A DNA stretch of 64,000 nt from Kytococcus schroeteri. Its GTDB lineage: Bacteria; Actinomycetota; Actinomycetes; Actinomycetales; Dermatophilaceae. Under the pieces are notes generated by a model that worked only from the letters and a program-made list of their open reading frames with translations, ran no database searches and had not been told where the DNA came from. Both the position numbers and the translations under genes were made by a program. The DNA is taken from the NCBI RefSeq assembly GCF_042433515.1, contig NZ_JBHLVH010000004.1:186001-250000 (forward strand). The letters run 5' to 3'. This document shows, one piece after another, positions 34,149 to 41,645 of this stretch (its first letter is position 1; every line of letters starts with the position of its first letter).

Positions 34149-35770
34149 CGCCGCACCTCCACGCCGGCCGCTGCCAGCCCGTCCTTGACCTGTCCGATCG
34201 TCAGCGTGCCCGAGTGGAACACACTGGCCGCCAGCACGGCGTCCACGTCGGCCCGCTGCACGGCCTCGACGAAGTGCTCCACCGCACCGGCTCCCCCGGA
34301 GGCCACGAACGGCACCGGGCACAGCTGGCGCACGGCGGCGAGCTGCTCCACGTCGTAGCCGGAACGCACCCCGTCCGAGCCCATGCAGTTGAGCACCACC
34401 TCACCGGCGCCGCGCTCGGTCACCTCCTGCACCCACTCGAGGGTGGAGCGCCCCGCGCTGCGCAGCGTGGAGGGGTCCCCGGTGTGGGAGCGGACACGCC
34501 AGGCGCCGTCCTCGTCGCGCAACGAGTCGACACCGACCACCACGCACTGCACCCCGAAGGCGTCCGCCAGCTCGTCCACGAGGCCGGGACGCTCCAGGGC
34601 GGGGGTGTTCACCGACACCTTGTCGGCGCCGGCGTGGAGCACCTCGCGGGCGTCGTCCACCGAGCGGATGCCACCGGCCACGCTGAAGGGCACGTCGAGG
34701 ATGCGGGCCACGCGGGTGACCCACGAGCGGTCCACCGAACGGCCGGCCGGGCTGGCGGAGATGTCGTAGAAGACGATCTCGTCGGCGCCGGCGTCGCGGT
34801 ACCGGCGGGCCAGCTCCTCGATGCCGCCGACGTCCCGGTGGTCGGCGAAACGCACGCCCTTGACCACCCGGCCGTCACGCACGTCGAGGCAGGGCACCAC
34901 GCGGCGCGCCAGGCGCGTCGGGGCCGGCGCCGGGGACGCGTCCGCGGCGCCGGCCCCGACCGCGGCGGTCGCCACCGCAGGTGCCGGCGCCGGCTGCCCC
35001 GCGACCAGCGCGTCGGCGAGGTCGAGCGCACCCTCCAGCAGGGACCGCCCGAGCACCACGCCGGCGCACCCCCGCCCGCGGACGGCGGCGACGTCGGCCA
35101 CCGAGCGCACTCCCCCGCTGGCCTGCACGGCCACGTCGGGCGCCAGGGCGGTGAGGTGGTCGTAGAGCGTCAGCCCGGGCCCGGTCATCGTCCCGTCGCG
35201 GCTGATGTCGGTGGCCAGCACGTGGCGCAGACCCTCGCTGCGGTACCGGGCCAGCAGGTCAGCCAGGTCCACCCCGGAGTCCCGGGTCCAGCCGCGGGTG
35301 GGCAGCTCCCAGCGCACTCCGCCCGCGCCGGGGGTCCCTGGAGCCTCCGACACGTCGTCCACGGGCCGGGCGTCCAGGGCGAGCGTGAGCCGCTCCGGCC
35401 CCCACCGCCTCAGCCACCGGGCCACCTCCTCGGGCGCGGTCATCGCCATCGAGCCGACGACGGCACGCGAGGCCCCGGAGGCGAGCACCATCTCCACGTC
35501 GGCCTCGCCGCGCACGCCCCCGCCGGTCTGCACCGACAGGCCGGTCTCCTCCACGATGCGGCGCACCAGCGGCGCCAGCGACCACCCGCCGGCGCGCGCA
35601 CCGTCGAGGTCCACCAGGTGCAGCCAGCGCGCCCCGGCTGCGGCGTACGCGCGGGCCTGCTCCACCGGGTCGACCGCGTAGGAGGTCTGCCGCGCGTAGT
35701 CGCCCTGGTGCAGGCGCACCACCGCGCCGCCGCGGACGTCCAGGGCCGGGTAGCAGGTGAAGTCGTTCAT
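34145..35770 (-). CDS. HisA-HisF fusion: ProFAR isomerase plus imidazole glycerol phosphate synthase cyclase subunit
   Basis: One uninterrupted 541-residue frame encodes two TIM barrels. Residues 1-~257 are HisA: PALDVRGG (Asp11), TGGGVRG, GSMAMTAPE, ATDISRDGTMTGP (Asp188), QASGGVRS. An Ala/Pro linker (about 258-285, PAPAPAVATAAVGAGAADA) joins HisF: ARRVVPCLDVRDGRVVKGV (Asp296), VFYDISASPAGRSVDRSW, VAGGIRSVDD, ADKVSVNTPAL, EVVLNCMGSDGVRSGYD and ASGGAGAVEHF. HisF reads like the gammaproteobacterial type (GVQCVVVG, LNxMxxDGVRxGYD), not the actinobacterial one. No stop or start lies in the linker, so this is a genuine fusion of steps 4 and 5. Overlaps hisH and hisIE by four bases each. Confidence 0.93.
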   Translation of the reverse strand: MNDFTCYPALDVRGGAVVRLHQGDYARQTSYAVDPVEQARAYAAAGARWLHLVDLDGARAGGWSLAPLVRRIVEETGLSVQTGGGVRGEADVEMVLASGASRAVVGSMAMTAPEEVARWLRRWGPERLTLALDARPVDDVSEAPGTPGAGGVRWELPTRGWTRDSGVDLADLLARYRSEGLRHVLATDISRDGTMTGPGLTLYDHLTALAPDVAVQASGGVRSVADVAAVRGRGCAGVVLGRSLLEGALDLADALVAGQPAPAPAVATAAVGAGAADASPAPAPTRLARRVVPCLDVRDGRVVKGVRFADHRDVGGIEELARRYRDAGADEIVFYDISASPAGRSVDRSWVTRVARILDVPFSVAGGIRSVDDAREVLHAGADKVSVNTPALERPGLVDELADAFGVQCVVVGVDSLRDEDGAWRVRSHTGDPSTLRSAGRSTLEWVQEVTERGAGEVVLNCMGSDGVRSGYDVEQLAAVRQLCPVPFVASGGAGAVEHFVEAVQRADVDAVLAASVFHSGTLTIGQVKDGLAAAGVEVRR

Positions 35771-36450
35771 CGGGGGTCCTCCTCGTCGATGCCGCAGAAG
35801 GCGGCCAGCAGCCACGACCCGAGGTCGCCGGACCGCTCGGGGTGGAACTGCATGCCGGTGACGGTGCCGCGCTGCACCACGGCCGCGAACTCGCGTCCGT
35901 GGCGGGTGAGCGCCACCGTGTCGGGGCCCACCGGGGCGGCCCACGAGTGCACGAAGTAGGCGCGCGGGTCCGCGGCCCCGCGGAGCACCCGGCGCACCGG
36001 GTCGTCGCCCGCGGCGGCCGGACCGGGCTCCAGCAGGTTCCAGCCCATGTGGGGCACCCGCACCGCACCCGGGCCCGGCTCGAGACGCTCCACGGTCCCG
36101 GGCAGCAGGCCCAGGCACTCCACCGGCGCGTCGCCCGCGCCCACGGCACGCCCGCCGGCCCCCTCGGTGGAGGCCTCGTGCAGCAACTGCATGCCCAAGC
36201 AGACGCCCAGCACCGGCTGCTCCAGCGAGCGCAGCACCTCCACCAGGCCCAGCTCCCGCAGCCGCGCCATCGCGGCCGCGGCGGCACCCACGCCCGGCAG
36301 CACCACGCGGTCGGCGCGGCGGATGCGCTCGGCGTCGCCCGTCATCGGCGCGTCGACGCCGAGCCGCTCCAGCGCGCACTGCACCGAGGTGATGTTGGCC
36401 CCGCCAGCGTCCACGAGCACCACGTCCGGCACGGTGCCCCGGCGGCTCAC
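35767..36450 (-). CDS. hisH: Imidazole glycerol phosphate synthase glutaminase subunit
   Basis: Supplies ammonia from glutamine to HisF. The 227-residue class I glutamine amidotransferase has DAGGANITSVQCALERLG, LPGVGAAAAAM, the nucleophile in PVLGVCLGMQLL, VPHMGWNLLE and the His-Glu pair in GMQFHPERSG. PHMGWN and FHPERSG resemble the enteric form. GTG start overlaps the hisB stop (GTGA); the stop overlaps the fused hisAF start (ATGA). Confidence 0.95.
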   Translation of the reverse strand: MSRRGTVPDVVLVDAGGANITSVQCALERLGVDAPMTGDAERIRRADRVVLPGVGAAAAAMARLRELGLVEVLRSLEQPVLGVCLGMQLLHEASTEGAGGRAVGAGDAPVECLGLLPGTVERLEPGPGAVRVPHMGWNLLEPGPAAAGDDPVRRVLRGAADPRAYFVHSWAAPVGPDTVALTRHGREFAAVVQRGTVTGMQFHPERSGDLGSWLLAAFCGIDEEDPR

Positions 36451-37526
36451 AGCGTCCCCTTGGTGGAGGGCAGACCCGTGCCGGTGCGCGCGATGGCCTG
36501 CCGCAGGGCCCGGGCCACGGCCTTGAAGCCCACCTCCACGCGGTGGTGGTCGTTGCCCGCCTGCACCGAGAGGTTGAGGGTGAGACCGGCGCCGTCGCAC
36601 AGCGAGCGCCAGAAGTGCTCCACCATCTCGGTGGGGAGGTCGCCCACCATCTCCCGGGTGAAGGTGCAGTCGAAGACGAGGTAGGGGCGCCCGGAGAGGT
36701 CGACCGCGGCCGTGGCGAGCGACTCGTCCATGGGCAGGGTGAACCCGTACCGGCCGATGCCGGTCTTGGTGCCCAGTGCCTCGCGCAGCGCCTGCCCGAT
36801 GGCGATGCCGGTGTCCTCCACGGTGTGGTGCTCGTCGATCTCCAGGTCGCCCCGGCAGTCCACCTGCAGGGCGAACCCGCCGTGCTTGCCGAGCTGGTCG
36901 AGCATGTGGTCGAAGAAGCCCAGACCGGTGCTCACCCGTGCGGGCGCCGGGTCGTCGAGGTCCACCGCCACCCGGATGCGGGTCTCGCTGGTGGCGCGCT
37001 CCACGGTGGCGCGGCGGGGGCGGTCGACGAGCTCGTGGGCGACGGCGGCCCAGGTCCACGTGCCGCCGAGCTCCTCCTCGGTGGCCAGCTGGTAGGCCGG
37101 CACGCCCAGGGCCCGCGCGAACTCCACGTCGGTCTCCCGGTCGCCCACCACGGCCGAGCGATCCCAGTCCACGGTCCGGTCCTTGAGCAGGTGGGTCACC
37201 AGCCCGGTGCCGGGCTTGCGGGTCGGGGCGTGGTCCTCGGGCAGGGAGCGGTCCACGAGCACCTCGGAGAAGTGCACCCCCTGGCTGGTGAGCACCTGCA
37301 TCACCAGGCCGTGGGCGCCGTCGAAGTCCTCCTGCGGGAAGGCGTCGGTGCCCAGGCCGTCCTGGTTGCTCACCATGACCAGGCGGTAGCCGGCCTCCTG
37401 GAGGCGCAGCAGTGCGGGCACCACGCCGTCCACGAAGCGCACCTTGGCCAGGGAGTCCACCTGGTGGTCCTCGGGCTCGGCGATGATCGTGCCGTCACGG
37501 TCGACGAGCAGCAGCGGCGTGCTCAC
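36447..37526 (-). CDS. hisB: Bifunctional histidinol-phosphatase / imidazoleglycerol-phosphate dehydratase
   Basis: Residues 1-~165 are a HAD-type histidinol-phosphatase (LLLVDRDGTIIAEP with Asp9 and Asp11, VSNQDGLGT, VVGDRETDVEFA); residues ~170-359 are IGP dehydratase (GFFDHMLDQLGKHGGF, DEHHTVEDTG, RYGFTLPMDES, GNDHHRVE, C-terminal LPSTKG). Bifunctional HisB is the proteobacterial form; actinobacteria normally use monofunctional HisB plus a separate phosphatase. The E. coli zinc-loop cysteines are absent: the loop reads VDRSLPEDHAPTRKPG (91-106), as I recall for Xanthomonadales and Bacteroidetes. GTG start overlaps the hisC stop (GTGA). Confidence 0.95.
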   Translation of the reverse strand: MSTPLLLVDRDGTIIAEPEDHQVDSLAKVRFVDGVVPALLRLQEAGYRLVMVSNQDGLGTDAFPQEDFDGAHGLVMQVLTSQGVHFSEVLVDRSLPEDHAPTRKPGTGLVTHLLKDRTVDWDRSAVVGDRETDVEFARALGVPAYQLATEEELGGTWTWAAVAHELVDRPRRATVERATSETRIRVAVDLDDPAPARVSTGLGFFDHMLDQLGKHGGFALQVDCRGDLEIDEHHTVEDTGIAIGQALREALGTKTGIGRYGFTLPMDESLATAAVDLSGRPYLVFDCTFTREMVGDLPTEMVEHFWRSLCDGAGLTLNLSVQAGNDHHRVEVGFKAVARALRQAIARTGTGLPSTKGTL

Positions 37527-38821
37527 GGGGTCTCCTCGGGGGTGGTGCGGGTGGGGCGGCCGGTGGGGGGTCGGTGCGCGGGCGGGTGGGCTCCCAGTGC
37601 TCGGAGCACCCGGTCGTCCTGCTCGGGGGTGCCCAGCGTGACGCGCACGCCGTCGGCGAGGCCGGGGTGCGTGGCCAGCGCCCGGGCCACCACCCCCTGC
37701 TCCTCGAGGGCGTCGAGCACGGACCCGGGGTCGGTGCAGCGCAGGGTGACGAAGTTGGCCTCGGCCACCAGCACCGCCTCGATGCCGGAGCCCGGCCGGC
37801 CGGCCAGGTCGCGCAGCGCCGTGGTCACCCGGTCCCGCTCGGCGAGGGTGCGCCGCACGCGGTCGGCCGTGTCCTCCAGGGCCGCGGGCTCGGTGGCGGC
37901 CAGGGCGAGCTGCACCGCGGGCACGGCCAACGGGTAGGGCGCCTGCACGCGGCCCAGCAGCGCCACGAGCTCGGCACGCGCCAGCACGGCCCCGATGCGG
38001 GCACCGGCCAGGCCGTGTGCCTTGCTCAGGGTGCGCAGCACCACCACGTTCTCGTGGGTGGCCAGCAACGTGGCCGCCGAGGGGGCGTCGGTGAAGTCGG
38101 CATAGGCCTCGTCGACCACGAGCAGAGCGGGGGCCTCGTCGCGGCGCAGGCCCTCGGCGAGGCGCACCAGGTCCTCGACCGGCACGCCCTGCCCGGTCGG
38201 GTTGCCCGGTGAGGGCAGCAGCACCAGGTCGGCCTGCTGCTGCCGGGCGGTGCGCAGCACGGCGTCCACGTCCACCCGCCAGCGCTCACCGCCCCCGGGC
38301 CCCTCGGCGGGCTCCACCAGCTGCGGCACCGCGTGCACCGCGGCGCCGTGGAGGCGGGCGGTCACGGCGTACATGCCGAAGGTGGGCGGGGCCACCACCA
38401 CGCCCCCGCGGGCGGCTCCCGCCGCTGGGCCGGAGGCGTCGCCGCGGGTCGCCCCGCCGGGTGCGCAGCAGGCACGGACCAGCAGGTCGATGCCCTCGTC
38501 GCTGCCCCGGGTCACGAGCAGCTCGTCGGTGGCCACCCCCCACAGCCCGGCCAGGCGCCCCCGGAGCGCGGCCGGCTGCGGGTCGGGATAGCGGCGCACG
38601 CTCGCGCCGGCATCGGCCCGGTTGGGCGTGGCGGCCTCGTTGGCGTTGAGCCACGCGAGGTCCACCGGCGCCCCCTGTTCAACCGGCACCCCCTGCTCAC
38701 CCGATGCGGCGGCAGCCGGCGCCACGGCACCGGCCGGTGCGCTGGTGCGGGCGCTGGAGTAGCCGGTGAAGTCCGCGAGGTCGTCCCGCACGTAGCCCAG
38801 CGGGAAGGGTCGGCGGCTCAT
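37523..38821 (-). CDS. hisC: Histidinol-phosphate aminotransferase
   Basis: PLP enzyme of step 7. The 432 residues exceed the usual ~355: the N-terminus has a Pro/Ala/Gln-rich insert (TSAPAGAVAPAAAASGEQG and GVPVEQGAPVD) and there is a second Gly/Ala-rich insert after CCAPGG. Core motifs: LNANEAATPNR, RYPDPQP, VTRGSDEGIDLL, SPGNPTGQGV, VDEAYADFT, RTLSKAHGLAGARIG (Schiff-base Lys) and VRVTLGTPEQ. DE(GID) and APPTFGMY match the enteric subtype. The ATG overlaps the hisD stop (ATGA). Confidence 0.94.
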   Translation of the reverse strand: MSRRPFPLGYVRDDLADFTGYSSARTSAPAGAVAPAAAASGEQGVPVEQGAPVDLAWLNANEAATPNRADAGASVRRYPDPQPAALRGRLAGLWGVATDELLVTRGSDEGIDLLVRACCAPGGATRGDASGPAAGAARGGVVVAPPTFGMYAVTARLHGAAVHAVPQLVEPAEGPGGGERWRVDVDAVLRTARQQQADLVLLPSPGNPTGQGVPVEDLVRLAEGLRRDEAPALLVVDEAYADFTDAPSAATLLATHENVVVLRTLSKAHGLAGARIGAVLARAELVALLGRVQAPYPLAVPAVQLALAATEPAALEDTADRVRRTLAERDRVTTALRDLAGRPGSGIEAVLVAEANFVTLRCTDPGSVLDALEEQGVVARALATHPGLADGVRVTLGTPEQDDRVLRALGAHPPAHRPPTGRPTRTTPEETP

Positions 38822-40137
38822 GCGCGCGCCTCCCCGCCCTCGGGCTCGCCGACGCGCCGGGTCACGGCCCGGGCGTGCGCCTCGAGCCCCTCGGCCCGCG
38901 CCAGCGCCACGGCCGTCCCGCCCGTGGCGCTCAACGCCCGCGAGCTGGCCTCCTGCACCGTGATGGACAGCTGGAAGCTCGACAGGTTGACCCCACCGGT
39001 CCACCGCGCCGCCCCCGAGGTGGGCAGCACGTGGTTGGTGCCCGAGCAGTAGTCGCCCAGGGACTCCGGCGTGTGGTCGCCGAGGAACACCGAGCCCGCC
39101 GCGGTCACCCCCTCGAGCAGGTCCCGCGGCTCGCGCACGGCCAGGATGAGGTGCTCCGGGGCGTAGGCGTTGGAGACCTCCACCGCCTGCTCCAGGTCAC
39201 GCACCAGCACCAGCCGGGAGGCTCCCAGCGCCTCGGTCACGATGCCGGCGCGCGGCAGCTCGGCGGCCTGCCGGGAGAGCTCCGCGGCCACCTGCTCCAG
39301 CAGGTCGCGGTCGTCGGCCACGCACACCACCTGGGAGTCCGGGCCGTGCTCGGCCTGGCTCAGCAGGTCCGCGGCCACCCACACGGGGTTCGCCCCGGCA
39401 TCGGCCACCACGAGCTGCTCGCTGGGGCCGGCCGGCAGGTCGATGCCGGGACCACCCTGCATGCCGGCCACCTGGCGCTTGGCCTCGGTGACGAAGGTGT
39501 TGCCCGGCCCGAAGACCTTGTCGCACGGGCCCACGGGGCCGGCACCGAAGGCCATGGCCCCCACGGCCTGGGCACCGCCCACCACGGCGATGCGGCGGAC
39601 GCCCACCTCCACGCACGCGGCCACCACCAGCGGGTCGGCGCCCCCGTCGCGCGTCGGCGGGGTGCACACCACCACCTCCGGGCAGCCGGCGAGCACGGCG
39701 GGCACCCCCAGCATCAGGGCGGTGGAGGGCAGCGGCGCCGAGCCGGCGGGCACGTAGAGGCCCACGCTGCGCACCGGGCGCACCACCCGCTCGCAGCGCA
39801 CGGCGTCCTCGCCCTCCTGCACCACGTACGGCCGGGCACCCCCGGGGGCGTGGAAGGCACGGATCGCCTCGGCCGCCTCCGCGATGGCCCGGCGCACCTG
39901 CGGGTCCACCTGCGCCAGGGCGTCCTCCACCTCGGCGTCGGTGAGCAGCAGGTCGTCGCGGCGCACGCCGTCGAAGCGCTCGGTGAAGGCGGCCACGGCC
40001 TCGGCGCCCCCGCGGCGCACCGCGTCGAGCACCTCGGCCACGGCGCGGCTGACCTCCTCCCCCACCTCTTGGGCGGGGCGGCGCAGCGCGGCGGCGCGCT
40101 CGGCGGCGTCCAGCGTGTTCCAGTTCAGGACGCGCAT
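38818..40137 (-). CDS. hisD: Histidinol dehydrogenase
   Basis: Zn-dependent enzyme oxidising histidinol to histidine. 439 residues with VGLYVPAGSAPLPSTALM, VVGGAQAVGAMAFG, FGPGNTFVTEAKRQV, DLPAGPSEQLVVAD, DLLSQAEHGPDSQVV, catalytic YAPEHL and SGTNHVLPT. FGPGN(A/T)FVTEAKRQV and SQAEHGPDSQV are gammaproteobacterial; actinobacterial HisD usually has TGPGNIYVTAAKR. AGPSEQ replaces the usual AGPSEV. The start overlaps the hisG stop by one base (TGATG). Confidence 0.96.
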   Translation of the reverse strand: MRVLNWNTLDAAERAAALRRPAQEVGEEVSRAVAEVLDAVRRGGAEAVAAFTERFDGVRRDDLLLTDAEVEDALAQVDPQVRRAIAEAAEAIRAFHAPGGARPYVVQEGEDAVRCERVVRPVRSVGLYVPAGSAPLPSTALMLGVPAVLAGCPEVVVCTPPTRDGGADPLVVAACVEVGVRRIAVVGGAQAVGAMAFGAGPVGPCDKVFGPGNTFVTEAKRQVAGMQGGPGIDLPAGPSEQLVVADAGANPVWVAADLLSQAEHGPDSQVVCVADDRDLLEQVAAELSRQAAELPRAGIVTEALGASRLVLVRDLEQAVEVSNAYAPEHLILAVREPRDLLEGVTAAGSVFLGDHTPESLGDYCSGTNHVLPTSGAARWTGGVNLSSFQLSITVQEASSRALSATGGTAVALARAEGLEAHARAVTRRVGEPEGGEARA

Positions 40138-41054
40138 CAGACGAGCATCCCCTCGACCGGCAGCACCACGACGCCGCGTGCCCCGGCGGCCTTGACCGCC
40201 TCGAGCAGCCCCCAGGTCACCTCGCCGTGGCAGAGCACCTGAACGGCGAACAGCCCCGCGGGGGCGGTCGGGTCAGCGGGGTCGACCGTGGGCACCACGG
40301 TGGGCTCCTCGGCATCGGGCAGCAGGGCCAGCACCTCGGCGAGGCGGTCGGCGGGCACCCGCGCGGAGACCACCTTGCTGTCGGCCACCCGGCGGGCGCC
40401 GTCCAGGCGCCGCAGCAGCAGCTCGAGCAGCTCGGCCCGCGGCCCCTCCAGGCGGCGGGCCGGGCCGGCCAGCACGGCCTCGCTCTCCAGCACCACGGCC
40501 ACGGGGCGCAGCGCGTTGGCGCGCAGGGTGGCGCCGGAGCTCACGAGGTCGCACACGGCATCGGCCTGGCCCAGGCTGGGCGCGATCTCCACCGACCCGC
40601 TGAGCGTCACCACCTCGGCGTCCACGCCCTGGGCGGCCAGCCAGTCCCGGGTGAGGGCCGGGTAGCTCGTGGCCACGCGCAGTCCCTGCAACTGCTGCGG
40701 GCCCTGCCAGTCCCACTCCTCGGGCACGGCGATCTGCAGGGTGCAGGGACCGAAGCCGAGCTGGCGCACCTCGTGCAGGTCGGTGCCCACACCGGTGGCC
40801 TGCTCCTCGGCCAGCACGTTGCGTCCCACGATGCCGAGGTCGGCCACGCCGTCGGTGAGCAGGCCGGGGATGTCGTCGTCGCGGACCAGCAGCAGGTCCA
40901 CCGGCAGGCCCTCGCCGAAGCAGAACAGGCGGTCACGGCTCTCGCGCCAGGTCAGGCCGCAGGCGCTCAGCAGGTCTCGGGCCGGGTCGCCGAGGCGACC
41001 GGACTTCTGGATGGCGACGCGCAGGCGGTCGCGCGGGGTCTCCACGGGGGTCAT
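40137..41054 (-). CDS. hisG: ATP phosphoribosyltransferase, long (hexameric) form
   Basis: Commits ATP and PRPP to histidine synthesis. The 305-residue long form has VAIQKSGRLGDPARDLL, VRDDDIPGLLTDGVADLGIVG, GSVEIAPSLGQADAVCDLVSSGATL and a C-terminal ACT-like regulatory domain (about 225-305), which mediates histidine feedback in relatives. The N-terminal block is close to E. coli HisG. ATG at 41054. In the 75 bases between the regulator and hisG, two small hairpins (41066-41080 and 41086-41101) might modulate expression. There is no histidine-rich leader peptide. Confidence 0.95.
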   Translation of the reverse strand: MTPVETPRDRLRVAIQKSGRLGDPARDLLSACGLTWRESRDRLFCFGEGLPVDLLLVRDDDIPGLLTDGVADLGIVGRNVLAEEQATGVGTDLHEVRQLGFGPCTLQIAVPEEWDWQGPQQLQGLRVATSYPALTRDWLAAQGVDAEVVTLSGSVEIAPSLGQADAVCDLVSSGATLRANALRPVAVVLESEAVLAGPARRLEGPRAELLELLLRRLDGARRVADSKVVSARVPADRLAEVLALLPDAEEPTVVPTVDPADPTAPAGLFAVQVLCHGEVTWGLLEAVKAAGARGVVVLPVEGMLV

Positions 41055-41128
41055 GGTGCTCCTCACCCACCAGCGGTGGGATCGAGGACGCCGGGGCGTC
41101 CGAGGGGGGGCGCGGCGGACCGCGCCGG

Positions 41129-41446
41129 TCAGGCGGAGGCGGACCCGTCCAGATGTCGCAGGGCCGCGCGGTAGCCACCGGCCCCGTCCTCGAGGCACCG
41201 GGCCACCCGGCCGACGGTGGTCACCGAGACGCCCGTGTCCTCGTGGATGGCGCGGTAGCTGCGGCCCTCGGCCAGCTGCGGCACCACGGCCCACCGGTCG
41301 GTGAGGGCCTCCACCTCGGCGGGCGTGCACAGGTCGGTGAGCAGGGCGTCCACCTCCGCGGGGTCCTGCATCGAGGCCAGGACGGCCACGAGCTCGGCAC
41401 GCACCTCGGCCACGGTGCGCGAACGTGGGGTGTCGCGTCGCTTCAT
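41129..41446 (-). CDS. TrpR/YerC/YecD-family regulator, putative histidine repressor
   Basis: The 105-residue protein has the YerC hallmark DLCTPAEVEALTDRW followed by a helix-turn-helix (LAEGRSYRAIHEDTGVSVTTV, split by the turn, then GRVARCLEDG). TrpR/YerC proteins preceding his operons are predicted histidine-responsive repressors (HisR) in several lineages. It is cotranscribed with hisG downstream, and a tandem TAACACGC repeat lies upstream. Start: ATG at 41446 with AGGAGG; the frame to 41530 lies beyond it. Confidence 0.85.
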   Translation of the reverse strand: MKRRDTPRSRTVAEVRAELVAVLASMQDPAEVDALLTDLCTPAEVEALTDRWAVVPQLAEGRSYRAIHEDTGVSVTTVGRVARCLEDGAGGYRAALRHLDGSASA

Positions 41447-41524
41447 GGCGTCCTCCTGGTGCGAACGGGGGTGGGCAGTGACGGGTGGTCGCGGTCGGCG
41501 CCGCGGGTCCGTCATCGAATGTAT

Positions 41525-41543
41525 TAACACGCTAACACGCTAG
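41525..41543. promoter_or_regulatory. Candidate operator: tandem TAACACGC repeats
   Basis: Two adjacent 8-base repeats TAACACGC (41525-41540) followed by TAG, in an AT-richer patch (TGTATTAACACGCTAACACGCTAG). On the transcribed strand this reads CTAGCGTGTTAGCGTGTTAATAC, containing CTAG/TTAG half-sites as in TrpR-type operators. It lies 80-100 bases upstream of the regulator gene and may overlap the operon promoter. Confidence 0.5.
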
Positions 41544-41593
41544 GACACGGTGCGCCGAATCGGCGTCATGCCCCCTTCCCCTCCCCCGGCACA

Positions 41594-41610
41594 NNNNNNN
41601 NNNNNNNNNN
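41594..41610. other. Assembly gap (17 N) between hisS and the regulator
   Basis: Seventeen undetermined bases. CCCGGCAC at 41585-41592 pairs with GTGCCGGG at 41638-41645 just past the hisS stop, so the gap probably falls inside a terminator hairpin. Confidence 0.9.
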
Positions 41611-41645
41611 GGTGGTGGGCCGCTCGAGGCGAGGGCCGTGCCGGG

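Noticed and set aside
34145..36379. A longer HisA-HisF frame beginning at 36379
   Set aside because: The extra N-terminal 200 residues are hisH in another frame; the HisA start with its own overlap is at 35770.
41055..41128. Classical his-operon attenuation with a His-rich leader peptide
   Set aside because: No short frame with consecutive His codons precedes hisG or the regulator; only two small hairpins are visible.
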